Part shown: positions 32,041-43,747 of the stretch, piece by piece
Position numbering within the stretch: position 1 is the stretch's first letter
Layout: every line of letters starts with the position of its first letter
DNA from: Dryomyza anilis
Lineage: Eukaryota; Arthropoda; Insecta; Diptera; Dryomyzidae
Assembly: GCA_951804985.1 (NCBI GenBank)
Contig: OX638130.1
Span: forward strand, 122,835,593 to 122,899,592
Length of the DNA: 64,000 bases
Direction of reading: 5' to 3'
Notes under the pieces: generated by a model
Database searches by the model: none
Told to the model about the DNA's origin: nothing
Seen by the model: the letters and a program-made list of their open reading frames with translations, nothing else
Made by a program: the position numbers and the translations under genes

Positions 32041-33565
32041 TGTCAGTCTGTCAATCTTTCGGCCCGTCTATTTGTTCCAGCATCACGTCTAAATCGCTGA
32101 ACCGATTTGTCTGACATTTTGCACGAGGATACTATGGTGTCCGGAGGGTCACATAGGCTATGTAGAGGCGTGATTGGACCACGGGGCGTAGCTTTTTGCA
32201 TACAACATAAACTTTCAACGCGTTATAACTTGGGACTTACACCAGCTATAAAGATAGAACAAAACACTAAAATAAAAAAAAAATATAGAACAGCAAAAAC
32301 ACAAACATAACAAAAAATCAAACACAAAAGCATAAAACTAAAGCAATTACAAAAACAAAAGAAAAACAAAGATACAAATAAAAATACAAAATTAAAAACA
32401 TAAAAACAAAAGCAGAAACAAAAAAAAGACGCAACAACAAAATCAAAAACATAAAAACCAAAGAAAAATCACAAAACAAAAAAAAAATAAAAGAAAAAAT
32501 ACAAAAACTAAATAAAACACACAAAATCCAAACAAAAACAAAAAAAGCAAATACAAACAAGCAAATACAAAAAACCAACAGCAAAATAAAATAAAAAACA
32601 CAGATAAAAAACAAATAAAAAGAACAAAAGCAGAAACACAAAAACAAAAGCAAACATAAAAAAAAAGCAAAAACACAAAAGCAAATACGAACATAAAAAC
32701 TAAAGCAAAAACACAAAAACAAAAGAAACACAAAGATACAAATAAGAGTACAAATTAAAAACATAAAAACAAAAGCAAAAATAAAAAAAAGACGCAACAA
32801 CAAAATCAAAAACATAAAAACAAAAGCAAAATCACAAAACAAAAAAATAAAAGCAAAAATACAAAAACTAAATAAAACACACAAAATTCAAAATCCAAAC
32901 AAAAACAAAAAGAGCAAAAAACTCAAAAACAAAAGCAAAAATACAATAAAAAGCAAATACAAACATAAAAACAAAAGCAAAAAACAAAATCATAAGCAAA
33001 AGAAAAAACAAAGGTACAAATAAATATCAAAAACATAAAACCAAAAGCAAAAACACAAAAATACAAAAACAAAGCAAAACACACAAAATAAATAACGCCA
33101 AAAATATCAAAATCAAAAACGCACAAAACAAAATTTAAAAAAAAAAAGTAAAACACAAATATAAAAAAAATAAAGCAAAAAGAAAAGTGAATGTTAAAAA
33201 CAAAATTAAAGGAAATAACAGAAGCAACCAAATAAAAACAAAGCAAAACACATAAAATCAATAACGCCGAAAATATCAAAACCAAAAACGCACAAAACAA
33301 AATTTAAAAACAAAAGTAAAACACAAATATAAAAAAATATAAAGCAAAAAGAAAAGTGAATATTAAAAACAAAATTAAAGGAAATAACAGAAGCAACCAA
33401 ATACAAAAAAGGAAAAAGGAAAAATCAAAAGAATAGCTAAAAAAAAATGGCAAAACAAAAAGAACGGGAAAAAAATAAAGAAGCGAGAAAAACAAATATG
33501 AACAGCTATGCTAAAAAAATGTGATAAATAAAAAAAAAATAACCCCGTTGCGGAGCCCGGGTACG
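32041..33565 (-). mobile_element. simple-sequence-cored dispersed element, copy 2
   Basis: On the minus strand it starts ACTATTATTTCGTACCCGGG then CTCCGCAACGGGG (near 33565), passes about 1.25 kb of CAAAAACAAAAGC-type sequence (a TTTTTG core read in reverse), then the conserved block (AACGCGTTGAAAGTTTATG, GCCTATGTGACCCTCCGGA, CATAGTATCCTCGTGCAAAA, AAATCGGTTCAGCGATTTAG, ACGTGATGCTGGAACAAA) and a short GACAGACTGACAGA tract. Within the core are two tandem duplications: 363-bp offset between GACGCAACAACAAAATC at 32428 and 32791, and 169-bp offset between AACGCC at 33094 and 33263. Reading frames are Phe/Leu/Cys runs, not genes. Confidence 0.8.
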
Positions 33566-33851
33566 AAATAATAGTTATAAATATATAAATTGTTGCGCAT
33601 ACGTCAAGTTGTACCATGGTACCTTAATGAATATATGAAATGCATTTTTTTTTTAATTGGATTTTATTCAATTTAGCTTTGAGTTTTTTTTATTTGTTTT
33701 GTTCTTTAATTTTTTTAATATTGTGAATGTTTATTAAATTAATTACTGTTTAAATTCATTGTTACTCATACGTCAAATACTTTCATTATATAAATTACTA
33801 GATATGTTAATCCCGGACATATTTTAAGTAAACTATTGTTTTTTTTTTCAG

Positions 33852-33944
33852 CCCATTACAAGTACGAGTTACAAATCAGATCCCAGCAAGATCCTACAAC
33901 AGTTTATCAATTTGTCTAAGCAAATACACAAATTGCTAAACCAG
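33852..33944 (+). CDS. 93-nt internal coding exon candidate
   Basis: A run of Ts ending TTTTTTTTTCAG immediately precedes 33852, and CAG|GTAAGA closes it at 33944/33945, both strong splice signals. The enclosed 93 nt are less AT-rich than their surroundings and only one of three frames is open; that frame covers exactly 31 codons with both boundaries in phase 0, so the exon can be skipped without frameshift. The peptide begins PITSTSYKSDPSKI and ends INLSKQIHKLLNQ, likely helical in its second half. I do not recognise the gene. No neighbouring exon is visible within several kb, implying very long introns. A pseudo-exon remains possible. Confidence 0.6.
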
Positions 33945-34900
33945 GTAAGAAATTGAAAATATAACTAAAACCAACAAATAAATCAACGAAAAATATGAAT
34001 ATGCCGGCAAATGTCTGAAAAGTTGTTGGGGGAGGGGGTCGACGAGAAAGGACTGCAAGCATTAAACAAATAGTTTTGGTCGAAACAGACAGTTTGCATA
34101 GAATTTAACAAAGGATATCAACTACAGTTATAAAGCAAGAACAACAACAAAAAACAACCAGATTAGGAACAACCAGCAGAAGACAGACAGACAGACAAAC
34201 ATTACAACCGTTAGTTACAAACAAATATGTGCGATGGAGGGCGATGGACGCCGGGTGACGGGTGCGGGTTGCGTATTTATGAATTCCATCCATCTGCAGA
34301 GAAAACAAATTTTCAAAATGCCAAAGACAAAAAGTTGTACGTTAAAGAAACAACAGCAGCAGCAACAACAACAACAGCTGGAGTAGGAATTTTCTTGAGC
34401 ACTCTGGCAACACTGGCAGCCGCATGCAATACAAGCCAGCCGCCAGCACAAATGTCCTCTTGCAAAATGTCAAGTATCCTTTTTATTGAAAATAGTTGCA
34501 GCGGCAGCCAGTGCAACAGAGATAGAGATAATGCTGCGGCAATAGAGAGAGAGAGCAGAGAGGCGCAGGTAACAACGGTAAAGGCTGTTTATAGGGCAGG
34601 TGTGGGGAATACTGGGGAGAGGCGGTTGACAAGTTTAAATAAGTTTTTGTCATTGTTTTCTGCTGCATCTTCTGTCGGTCGTCTTTTACTACTTTCGGTT
34701 GTTGAGATGTTTTAGCATTTCAAAGGTGGGTTCTGCCCGCTCTCAAAAATGAAATATGCTAAATATCAGTTGAGCTAAAGTCAGACGGTCAGAAAGGCCG
34801 ACTGACAGACAGGCAGATAGACTGACGTCTAGTAATGCTGTCATACTCTGCTCAGCTGTCTGTCGTTGAGTTTGTCGGTTTTTTTTTGATTTTTTTATAC
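33945..34900. other. GC-richer intronic island with CAG/CAA and CAGA repeats
   Basis: Contains GACAGACAGACAGACAAAC near 34183, CAACAGCAGCAGCAACAACA near 34350, a GAGAGAGAGAGC tract near 34550, and GACTGACAGACAGGCAGATAG near 34799. Overlapping frames are open on both strands (34215-34715), the usual effect of triplet repeats. No gene call. Composition suggests a conserved or regulatory island downstream of the 93-nt exon. Confidence 0.35.
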
Positions 34901-35776
34901 TTTCGACTATGCACCAGAGAAAATTAAATTTAGTTGGCGGACAATCAAATTCAATTTACGATTACATAATTTTTTTATTTTTGCCGCAAGTTTTTCTCAT
35001 TTTACTTTTTTGTTTTATTTTATTTATGCTTTTCATAAATCATAAAATGTGCATTGTTTTCTTTTTCGTGCTTTCATTCATTCTTTATTTGCCAACTTTT
35101 GTAATTACATTTTGTTTTGGCATCAAGAATAAAAAGAAGAAAAAATGGAAATGGTATTGCGTGAGTTGCTCTTAAGTAAAATTGCTGCAGATAATCAAAT
35201 CTTATTTGAACTTGTGGGATTATTGCTTTTTCAAGAAATTACGGAGAGTTGAACATGCAGTGTAAAAATAATGCCAGCTAAAGTGGTTGTATAAAATAAA
35301 CATTTCATTACTAAAGGCTATATTAATTTAAACAAATATAATATATGTTTTTTCACACTTAGTTTAGTCTTATAGTGCAAACAACTACACAATACGATTT
35401 TTCTATGGGCATTTCATAAATCATTTCTATGTATTTCGCTGATTTTGATCGCATACTCAGTTTTTAATCGGAAAATATTTGATATAGTTCCATTCGAAAT
35501 TTTAGATTTCATTAAGCCACTTCATAGAAGAAAAAATAAACAGTACTTTAAATAAAAATATTTTCAATACAAATTTTTTATTCTATTTTATTTTTCTTTT
35601 TGTCTGTGTAAATTTTAGTATAAAATAGAATACCATACTAAAATTAAACTTTATTAAAATTCAAAAATTTTAATTTTTTTTTGTCAATTTTGAGTTATTT
35701 TTTAATCTTTATTCAGAAAAAATGAAATTTTGATCTTTAATCAAGTAACTCTTACCACCAAAAACAGAAAATCTCT
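34901..35776. other. AT-rich non-coding DNA
   Basis: Nothing recognised. The 88-codon frame at 34909-35175 is a hydrophobic Phe/Leu/Ile run in T-rich DNA followed by lysines, without splice or homology support. Confidence 0.45.
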
Positions 35777-36154
35777 TCTTGTACAAAAACAATCTTTAGT
35801 AGTTTTATATAAAAAAAAAATTACTCACAAAATGCATTTCGATGGTGCAAACATATGCATATGTTTTGTTATTGCTTTCTTCTATCATTTGTGTAGCAGT
35901 AAATCGAACACAATAGCATATACCAGACTTCTGATGAGTGAAATTCATGCCTTTTGAACATGCGAATACAACACAGCATCGGCACAGCATCAAATTTCGT
36001 GATTGAGTTTTTTCGCAGAAATAACAAAAAAATGCGTGTATTTTCTGTTGGGGGCGAACATGCGAATATAACACAGCATCGGCACAGCATCAAATTTCGT
36101 GATTGAGTTTTTCGCAGAAATAACAAAAAATGCGTGTATTTTCTGTTGGGGGCG
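35777..36154 (+). repeat. dispersed repeat family, copy C, with a 100-bp tandem duplication
   Basis: Shares GTACAAAAACAATC, ATGTTTTGTTATTGC, ATCATTTGTGTAGCAG, AATCGAACACAATAGC and GCGAATACAACACAGCA with copies A and B. Its right part is duplicated: GAACATGCGAATA...GTTGGGGGC spans 35956-36055 and again 36056-36152, nearly identical (offset 100 bp; differences mainly in homopolymer length). The minus strand reads CYCVRFTATQMIEESNNK, comparable to copy B. Confidence 0.65.
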
Positions 36155-36599
36155 AAACCCCTATTCTAGAAAATAGTCCAAACTAACGAGAAAAATTACT
36201 AACTTTGTGGTATTTTCCTAAATTTGGAAATATTAGATTTAAACCTATTTTTCGTCAAATTTCTATAAAAGGAGTATTTTTGCTGTATTATGCTTGCAAT
36301 TTTGAATAGGTTTGTATTTTAGTACTATTTGGTGTTCCTTTTTTTTTGAAATCTCGAAATACATAATTATTAGTTTATACGAAGTAATTTGTATCTGTTT
36401 ATATTTTATAACTAGCTGGACCCGTGCACGACTCGTGCCGAGATTTTGTGAATTCATAGATACAAAGCGATTTTATTAATATAAAAAAACATTATTATTA
36501 TTTTTTATATCAGGGGCCCGTGCTTCGTTGTGGAAGTTTTTATTGGTTTTATAAATGTAGTAACCAAATAATACACAACAACTTTTCTCAAAGACAATT

Positions 36600-36735
36600 C
36601 AGACAGTAGAATATTTCGCCGTAGAATTCTTGTCAGTAGAAATCTTCGCCGTAAAATTTTTCCCCATAGAACGCTTTACCGTAGAATTCTTCCCGGTAGA
36701 ACTCTTCCCCATAGTGTTTTTCTCAGTAGAAGTTT
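36600..36735 (+). repeat. ~16-bp minisatellite CCGTAGAATTCTTCCC
   Basis: Units such as CCGTAGAATTCTTCCCGG, CAGTAGAAATCTTCG and CCATAGAACGCTTTA succeed each other with a period of about 16-17 bp, inside the dispersed element and just before the 15-bp array. Confidence 0.7.
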
Positions 36736-37145
36736 TAGTGTAGTTAGTTTTAATGTGGTGAGTTTTAGTGTGTTGAATTTTTAGTTTAGTGAATTTTTAG
36801 TGTGGTGAGTTTTAGTGTGGTGCGTTTTAGTGTGGTGAATTTTTAGTGTAGTGAGTTTTAGTGTAGTGAGTTTTATTGTGGTGAGTTTTAGTGCGGTGAG
36901 TTTTAGTGTGGTGAGTTTTAGTGTGGTGAGTTTCGGTGTGGTGAGTTTTTAGTATGGTGAGTTTTAGTGTGGTGAGTTTTAGTGTGGTGAATTTTAGTGT
37001 GGTGAATTTTGGTGTGGTGAGTTTTAGAATGGTGAATTTTTAGTGTGGTGAGTTTTAGCGTGGAGAGTTTTATTGTGGTGAGTTTTAGTGTGGTGAGTTT
37101 TAGTGTGGTGAGTTTTAGTGTGGTGAGTTTTAGTGTGGTGAATTT
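36720..37145 (+). repeat. 15-bp minisatellite GTTTTAGTGTGGTGA
   Basis: About 28 copies of GTTTTAGTGTGGTGA, with variants ATTTTTAGTGTGGTGA and GTTTCGGTGTGGTGA. The period is a multiple of 3, so a minus-strand frame (HTKTHHTKTHH) stays open but is not a gene. This is the core of the dispersed element copy 3. Confidence 0.92.
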
Positions 37146-37339
37146 TATTTTTTTGTTTCATCTTTTTAGATTGTATATGTGCTGAGTTATGTCGTTTTGA
37201 AAGTTTAGGTTGTATGGGAGGTACCACGCCCCTTTGTCCAATCCCGCCCATATATAGCCTATGACACCCTCCGGACTCCATAGTATCCTGGTGCAAAATT
37301 TCAGTTAAATCGGTTCAGCGGTTTAGACGTGATGCTGGA

Positions 37340-37453
<114 letters not shown>

Positions 37454-37495
37454 CGACAGACTGACAGACGGACCAAGAGTTTTATATATATAGAT

Positions 37496-39277
37496 ATGGT
37501 ATAGTTTTAAAGTACGCATATTTTTTGGGTGACTGGAAAATTTTATACCTTTGTGATTTTTTTTGTGTCTGTCTTTTTTTGTTGTCAGTTGTGATTTTGT
37601 GAAATTTTTTCAGTCTGCACTTTTTATTTTCGTCTGTTTTGTAGCTTTTAAAATTTTTCATGGGAATCTTTTGTACTTTTTAAAATTTTCCATTTATCCT
37701 AAAATTACTTTAATAAGTTTCGGAAAATGTGTGGTACGTTTATAAATACAATTTTTTAAAAACCATTTTAAAACCGATACACGGAGCGAAAAATATCTAA
37801 AATACAGAAGAAATCAAGAAATATATAGAGTGATATACAGCTAAACGGAAACATTCTGGATTTTCTTAGTAACTTTTTTGATACCTATGAATATACTCTC
37901 TGCATATCTAGAATAATTGCTCTTGTTTACTTTCAACATATCGACAGATAGGCACTCAAACAAACAGATGGCGTTGGCAGACGGACATTGCAAAATAAAG
38001 CATATGAGAGAATATTACAGACAACGCAAGATGTTTGAAAACAAATACATATTATTTCTGCGAAAAATGCAACAGCAATTTTGCATGTTCTCCAGGAGAA
38101 TAAATCTTCTTCACACAAACAAAAATGTTACCTACAACCAAGATTCATCAAATTGACGAATTCCTTCATTGAATTAAAATCGTATTTTTTAAATATTTTT
38201 CATTTTCAATATTTTTTTTTATCATAAAATTTCAAACCAACAAACCAACAATTTGTCTCCATTTATGTATTTATAATTCCTGTAAGATTTATAATATTTA
38301 ATGGCTAATTATGCGAAGACTCCATTTCATCATATTAATGGACAAGTGTACATCATATTGATGAGTTTTGTTCATCAAACTCTTACTATTAAGGTATATA
38401 TTTATACATATATTCTTTTTTTTTATTATTTCAAAGGTTTTTAAATTTTAAAATGAAGCAGTAAAATATTCTTACAAATTATTTTTTAAAAATCAGTAAA
38501 AAATAAAAAGAGAATTTAATCTTAAATATATTTTCAAAAACTTTTGCAAACGTGCTATGATTTTTAAATCTTTAAGAATAATATTTACGCAACACAATTT
38601 CGAGGCTTATCAAGAATTGAGTGCATGTCATGTGTACTTACATCGCATTGTAACTAATTCACTCAATGAAAATTTGATGAAATTATGACAAAAATAAATA
38701 AACTCTAACAAATCAAGTGAACCACTTGAATTTAGATTAGAAAACTATGCACAGACTACCGCAGTGAATTAGATTGTCGAAATCATATATGCGAAAAGGT
38801 TTTTTCGTTTTTATTTTTTATATTCGAAAGATGAGCAAAGCAAGAATGTCAAAACAAATCTACAACGGATTACCGGGCAATGCCACAAAAACGAAATCAT
38901 AATCCACAGTTGAAGGCAGCTCAACTATGCCCAGAGTAAAAACATTAATGGCATCTTATAGAGTAGAGTAGATCCCAAAATAAAAAAAGAAATACCAGAA
39001 CCACAAAAATGGTAACATTTTTCCATACGTTTTGCTGTCATTATTTATGACGCACGGAACGTTGAAATGTCATGTTTTAGACTCTTCATGTGTTGATTGA
39101 GTGAAAGCATCCAATTGAATTAGGAAAATAATAATACAAATTCGGAGGACTATGGGATTTGTGGATGTGCGAGTGTGTGTGGAACCACTGTGAAATTAAT
39201 TTTGTGCTGAAGAAGGTTGTGATAATTTTGCTTGGATTTGCTACTATTTTCAGAGAACAATATTGATGGAATTTCGC
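37496..39277. other. AT-rich non-coding DNA with small GC-richer patches
   Basis: GC-richer at 37940-38060 and 38830-38990. No gene, TIR or array recognised. The 79-codon frame at 37917-38156 overlaps a minus-strand frame and lacks support. Confidence 0.45.
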
Positions 39278-40260
39278 AATATTTCGTTATAATATTAGAG
39301 CAGTAAGTAAGCGGAGAGAATTGAATGTAATAAAATATGAATTTGATTGCAGTGAACAACAAGTAAGTAGTTACAACAACCAACTACATAAATATCCGGC
39401 CGTGCGGTAAGTAGCTGCCTTAATCATAATGTGGCGCGGTTGCATTTAATATAATAATTTCCCAGGGTAGTTGGCGCAAATGTTTGCACCGACAGTCAGT
39501 CACTGAAAGCAGTCAGTCTGACAGACAGAACAGACAAACAGTTCGCGGCAGCTGTACGGTATGTGGTGGGCTCGACGAGCACTCGAGAATCAAATAAACT
39601 TTGAAAGAGCTGAGATTATTACCAGTTGCTTGAATGCATTCGGAAGGAAATGCAGTTAGAACACTGTGGTGTGGGATACATTATTTTAAATGAAAAGTTC
39701 AATTTTTCACTAAAAATTCAATTTTACACTAAAAATTCAATTTTTCACTAAAAATTCAATTTTACACTAAAAATTCAATTTTTTACTAAAAAATTCAAAT
39801 TTTCACTAAAAATTGAAATTTTCACTAAAAATTGAAATTTTCACTAAAAATATTTCGTTATAATATTAGAGCAGTAAGTAAGCGGAGAGAATTGAATGTA
39901 ATAAAATATGAATTTGATTGCAGTGAACAACAAGTAGTAGTTACAACAACCAACTACATAAATATCCGGCCGTGCGGTAAGTAGCTGCCTTAATCATAAT
40001 GTGGCGCGGTTGCATTTAATATAATAATTTCCCAGGGTAGTTGGCGCAAATGTTTGCACCGACAGTCAGTCACTGAAAGCAGTCAGTCTGACAGACAGAA
40101 CAGACAAACAGTTCGCGGCAGCTGTACGGTATGTGGTGGGCTCGACGAGCACTCGAGAATCAAATAATCTTTGAAAGAGCTGAGATTATTACCAGTTGCT
40201 TGAATGCATTCGGAAGGAAATGCAGTTAGAACACTGTGGTGTGGGATACATTATTTTAAA
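39278..40260 (+). repeat. ~570-bp tandem duplication of unique-looking DNA
   Basis: The segment starting AATATTTCGTTATAATATTA (39278) is repeated from 39849. Over the about 412 bp before the minisatellite I see only one 1-nt indel (CAAGTAAGTAG versus CAAGTAGTAG) and one substitution (CAAATAAAC versus CAAATAATC). The unit holds GC-richer DNA with initiator-like TCAGTCA words, GCAGTCAGTCTGACAGACAG and GTGGTGGGCTCGACGAGC. The duplication boundary falls inside the 19-bp minisatellite, which is present after both copies. Recent in origin, or an assembly artefact. Confidence 0.92.
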
Positions 40261-42525
40261 TGAAAAGTTCAATTTTTCACTAAAAATTCAATTTTACACT
40301 AAAAATTCAACTTTTCACTAAAAAATTCAAATTTTCACTAAAAATTCAAATTTTCACAAAAATTCAAATTTTCACTAAAAATTCAAATTTTCACTAAAAA
40401 TTCAAATTTTCACTAAAAATTCAAATTTTCACTAAAAATTCAAATTTTCACTAAAAATTCAAATTTTCACTAAAAATTCAAATTTTCACTAAAAATTCAA
40501 ATATCACTAAAAATTCAAATTTTCACTAAAAATTCAAATGTTCACTAAAAATTCAAATTTTCACTAAAAATTCAAATATTCACTAAAAATTCAAATTTTC
40601 ACTAAAAATTAAAATGTTCACTAAAAATTAAAATTTTCACTAAAAATTTAAATTTTCACTAAACAATTAAAATTTTCACTAAAAATTCAAATTTTAACTA
40701 AAAATTTTATTTTTCACTAAAAATTCTATTTTTCACTAAAAATTCCATTTTTCACTAAAAATTCAAATGTTCACTAAAAATTCAAATTTTCACTAAAAAT
40801 TCAAATATCACTAAAAATTCAAATTTTCACTAAAAATTCAAATGTTCACTAAAAATTCAAATTTTCACTAAAAATTCAAATATTCACTAAAAATTAAAAT
40901 TTTCACTAAAAATTAAAATTTTCACTAAAAATTCAATTTTTCACTAAAAATTCCGTTTTTCACAAAAAATTCCATTTTACACTAAAAATTCTATTTTTCA
41001 CTAAAATTCCATTTTTCACTAAAAATTCAAATTTTCACTAAAAATTCAAATTTTCACTAAAAATTCAATTTTTCACTAAAAATTCAATTTTTCACTAAAA
41101 ATTCAATTTTTCACTAAAAATTCAATTTTTCACTAAAAATTCAGTTTTTCACTAAAAATTGAATTTTTCACTAAAAATTCAATTTTTCACTAAAAATTCA
41201 ATTTTTCACTAAAAATTGAATTTTTCACTAAAAATTCAAATTTTCACTAAAAATTTTATTTTTCACTAAAAATTCTATTTTTCACTAAAAATTCCATTTT
41301 TCACTAAAAATTCAAATGTTCACTAAAAATTCAAATTTTCACTAAAAATTCAAATATCACTAAAAATTCAAATTTTCACTAAAAATTCAAATGTTCACTA
41401 AAAATTCAAATTTTCACTAAAAATTCAAATATTCACTAAAAATTAAAATTTTCACTAAAAATTAAAATTTTCACTAAAAATTCAATTTTTCACTAAAAAT
41501 TCCGTTTTTCACAAAAAATTCCATTTTACACTAAAAATTCTATTTTTCACTAAAATTCCATTTTTCACTAAAAATTCAAATTTTCACTAAAAATTCAAAT
41601 TTTCACTAAAAATTCAAATTTTCACTAAAAATTTAATTTTTCACTAAAAAATTCAATTTTTCACTAAAAAATTCGAATTTTCACTAAAAATTCAAATTTT
41701 CACTAAAAATTCAAATTTTCACTAAAAATTTGAATTTTCACTAAAAATTCAAATTTTCACTAAAAATTCAAATTTTCACTAAAAATTCAAATTTTCACTC
41801 AAAATTCAAATTTTCACTAAAAATTCAAATTTTAACTAAAAATTTAAATTATTACTAAAAATTCAAATTTTCACTAAAAATTCAAATTTCAATAAAAATT
41901 CAATTTTTTACTGAAAATTCAATTTTTCACTTTAAAATTCCATTTTTCACTAAAAATTCAAATTTTCACTAAAAATTCAAATTTTCACTAAAAATTCAAA
42001 TTTTCACTAAAAATTCCATTTTTCACTAAAAATTCAAATATTCACTAAAAATTAAATTTTTACTGAAAATTCAAATTTTCACTAAAAATTCCGTTTTTCA
42101 CTAAAAATTCCATTTTACACTAAAAATTCCATTTTTCACTAAAAATTCTATTTTTCACTAAAAATTCCATTTTTCACTAAAAATTCAAATTTTCACTAAA
42201 AATTCAAATTTTCACTAAAAATTCCATTTTTCACTAAAAATTCTATTTTTCACTAAAAATTCCATTTTTCACTAAAAATTCAAATTTTTACTAAAAATTC
42301 CATTTTTTCAATAAAAATTCCATTTTTCACTAAAAATTCCATTTATCACTAAAAATTCTATTTTTCACTAAAAATTCTATTTTTCACTAAAAATTCCATT
42401 TTCACTAAAAATTAAATTTTCAATACAAATTAAATTTTTCACTAAAAATTCCATTTTCATTAAAAATTCAATTTTTCATTAAAAATTCAATTTTTCAATA
42501 AAAATTAAATTTTACACTAAAAAAT
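39695..42525 (+). repeat. 19-bp minisatellite ACTAAAAATTCAAATTTTC
   Basis: Starts within the duplicated unit, resumes at 40265 and runs to 42525. Variants replace CAAATTTTC with CAATTTTTC, CCATTTTTC, CTATTTTTC or AAAATTTTC. A block of about 330 bp at 40699-41026 recurs nearly exactly at 41248-41575 (549-bp offset), so there is internal amplification. The unit matches the 14390-15515 array at 16 of 19 positions when aligned. Confidence 0.95.
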
Positions 42526-43747
42526 TTAAAATCAAATTTTGCCCCACTGTCATCGGCTTCTATTGCCCTTCCTGCTGAATACCTGCTTCTGCTCCCGAAC
42601 TAATGTCGGTAAATAGCGGCGCTAAATTGTTGTGCATCAAAAACCAAAATCAAAAAATACTTTGCCGCCGCATTCTGCTGGGAATGAGCTGATGGGAATG
42701 AGCTGCAATGATTTTTAAACATTTCCAAGGAAACCGACAGACTTAGAGTAAGCTTCACAGACGTTGAAGCCATCTAAAGACGAACTTTGCGGGCACAGAC
42801 AGATATTTGCAACCCTGACAGACGGTTGCGGGTGGGCTGCACTTTTTGATGGATTCATCATCATCATGGGCATGGCCATGGTAACTGCAACTCGATTTGC
42901 CACAATTTAAACTTATGATAAAAATAACGTTGCGGCTGTTGGATTCTTTGACTGAATTGAGGGCTGCCTGGTTTGCCGATTGAAGAAGCAACCGCGCGCG
43001 CAGTTGCTCAACAACCGAAAAACCGTAGAAAATTCATCAAAATTCACGTTGGCAAAATTGCATTTTCAAAATGAAAATGAGACTCTTAAAACTATGACAA
43101 AAAAAAAATTCGAAAACACAGGTTATGGAACTCCATATTGACTGCCAAACTTTTTCAAAAATATTTCTGCTTTGGCGTCTACCGTACATTTTATTGGCTG
43201 CCTTTAAGACCCTTGATGTGTCGTTCCGTGTACTGTTTGGTACAGGTTTAACTGACTCGTGCACTGAGTTCTGCAATATTCCATACTGTTTTGTGTTTGT
43301 TTTTCTATTTATTTTTTTGGCAATTTCATTAAAAAGTTTCTTTTAACGTGCTGCTTAAGTGGTTGGCAGTCTGTGGCGCGGCGGTGTGAATTTTATGACT
43401 TCAAAGTTTTCGCTTTTCTTTTTTTTTGTTGGTATCTTTGTCTGTCTACTACTTCATATTTTCGACTACTTAAAATTTTCTACTATTTTGACTGGCACGC
43501 AACGTAGTCTGTCTGGCAGCATATTCGCGCGTGTCTCATTTGCATTAGACTTTTGCCTAATTTGATGCAAATTAAAATAGTGCTAATTGTGCAGAAGCTG
43601 CTCAAAATTATGCAGAGTAACAGGTGCTGTGCACGCGCTTTAAGTTGACCCTCGTCGTAAATTACAGCAGTAATTAAAAGTACAGAACTAAGAACCGAAG
43701 AACTAATACTACTATATAATCTTTTCTGAATCTTGAATATTCGATGC
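42526..43747. other. GC-richer unique island
   Basis: Contains GGCTTCTATTGCCCTTCCTG, GGGCATGGCCATGG, and the segment 42892-42934 (TCGATTTGCCACAATTTAAA onward) that recurs almost exactly at 44946-44988. Octamer-like ATTTGCAT (43539) and ATGCAAAT (43564) words lie close together, possible POU-factor sites. Short frames overlap on both strands; no gene call. Confidence 0.35.

Noticed and set aside
32318..32884. 188-codon minus-strand frame
   Set aside because: It is entirely inside the CAAAAAC simple-sequence core of a dispersed element; the protein is Phe/Leu/Cys/Val repeats.
34215..34715. 162-codon plus frame and overlapping minus frames
   Set aside because: Driven by CAG/CAA and GAGA repeats; all strands open. 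Treated as an intronic island.
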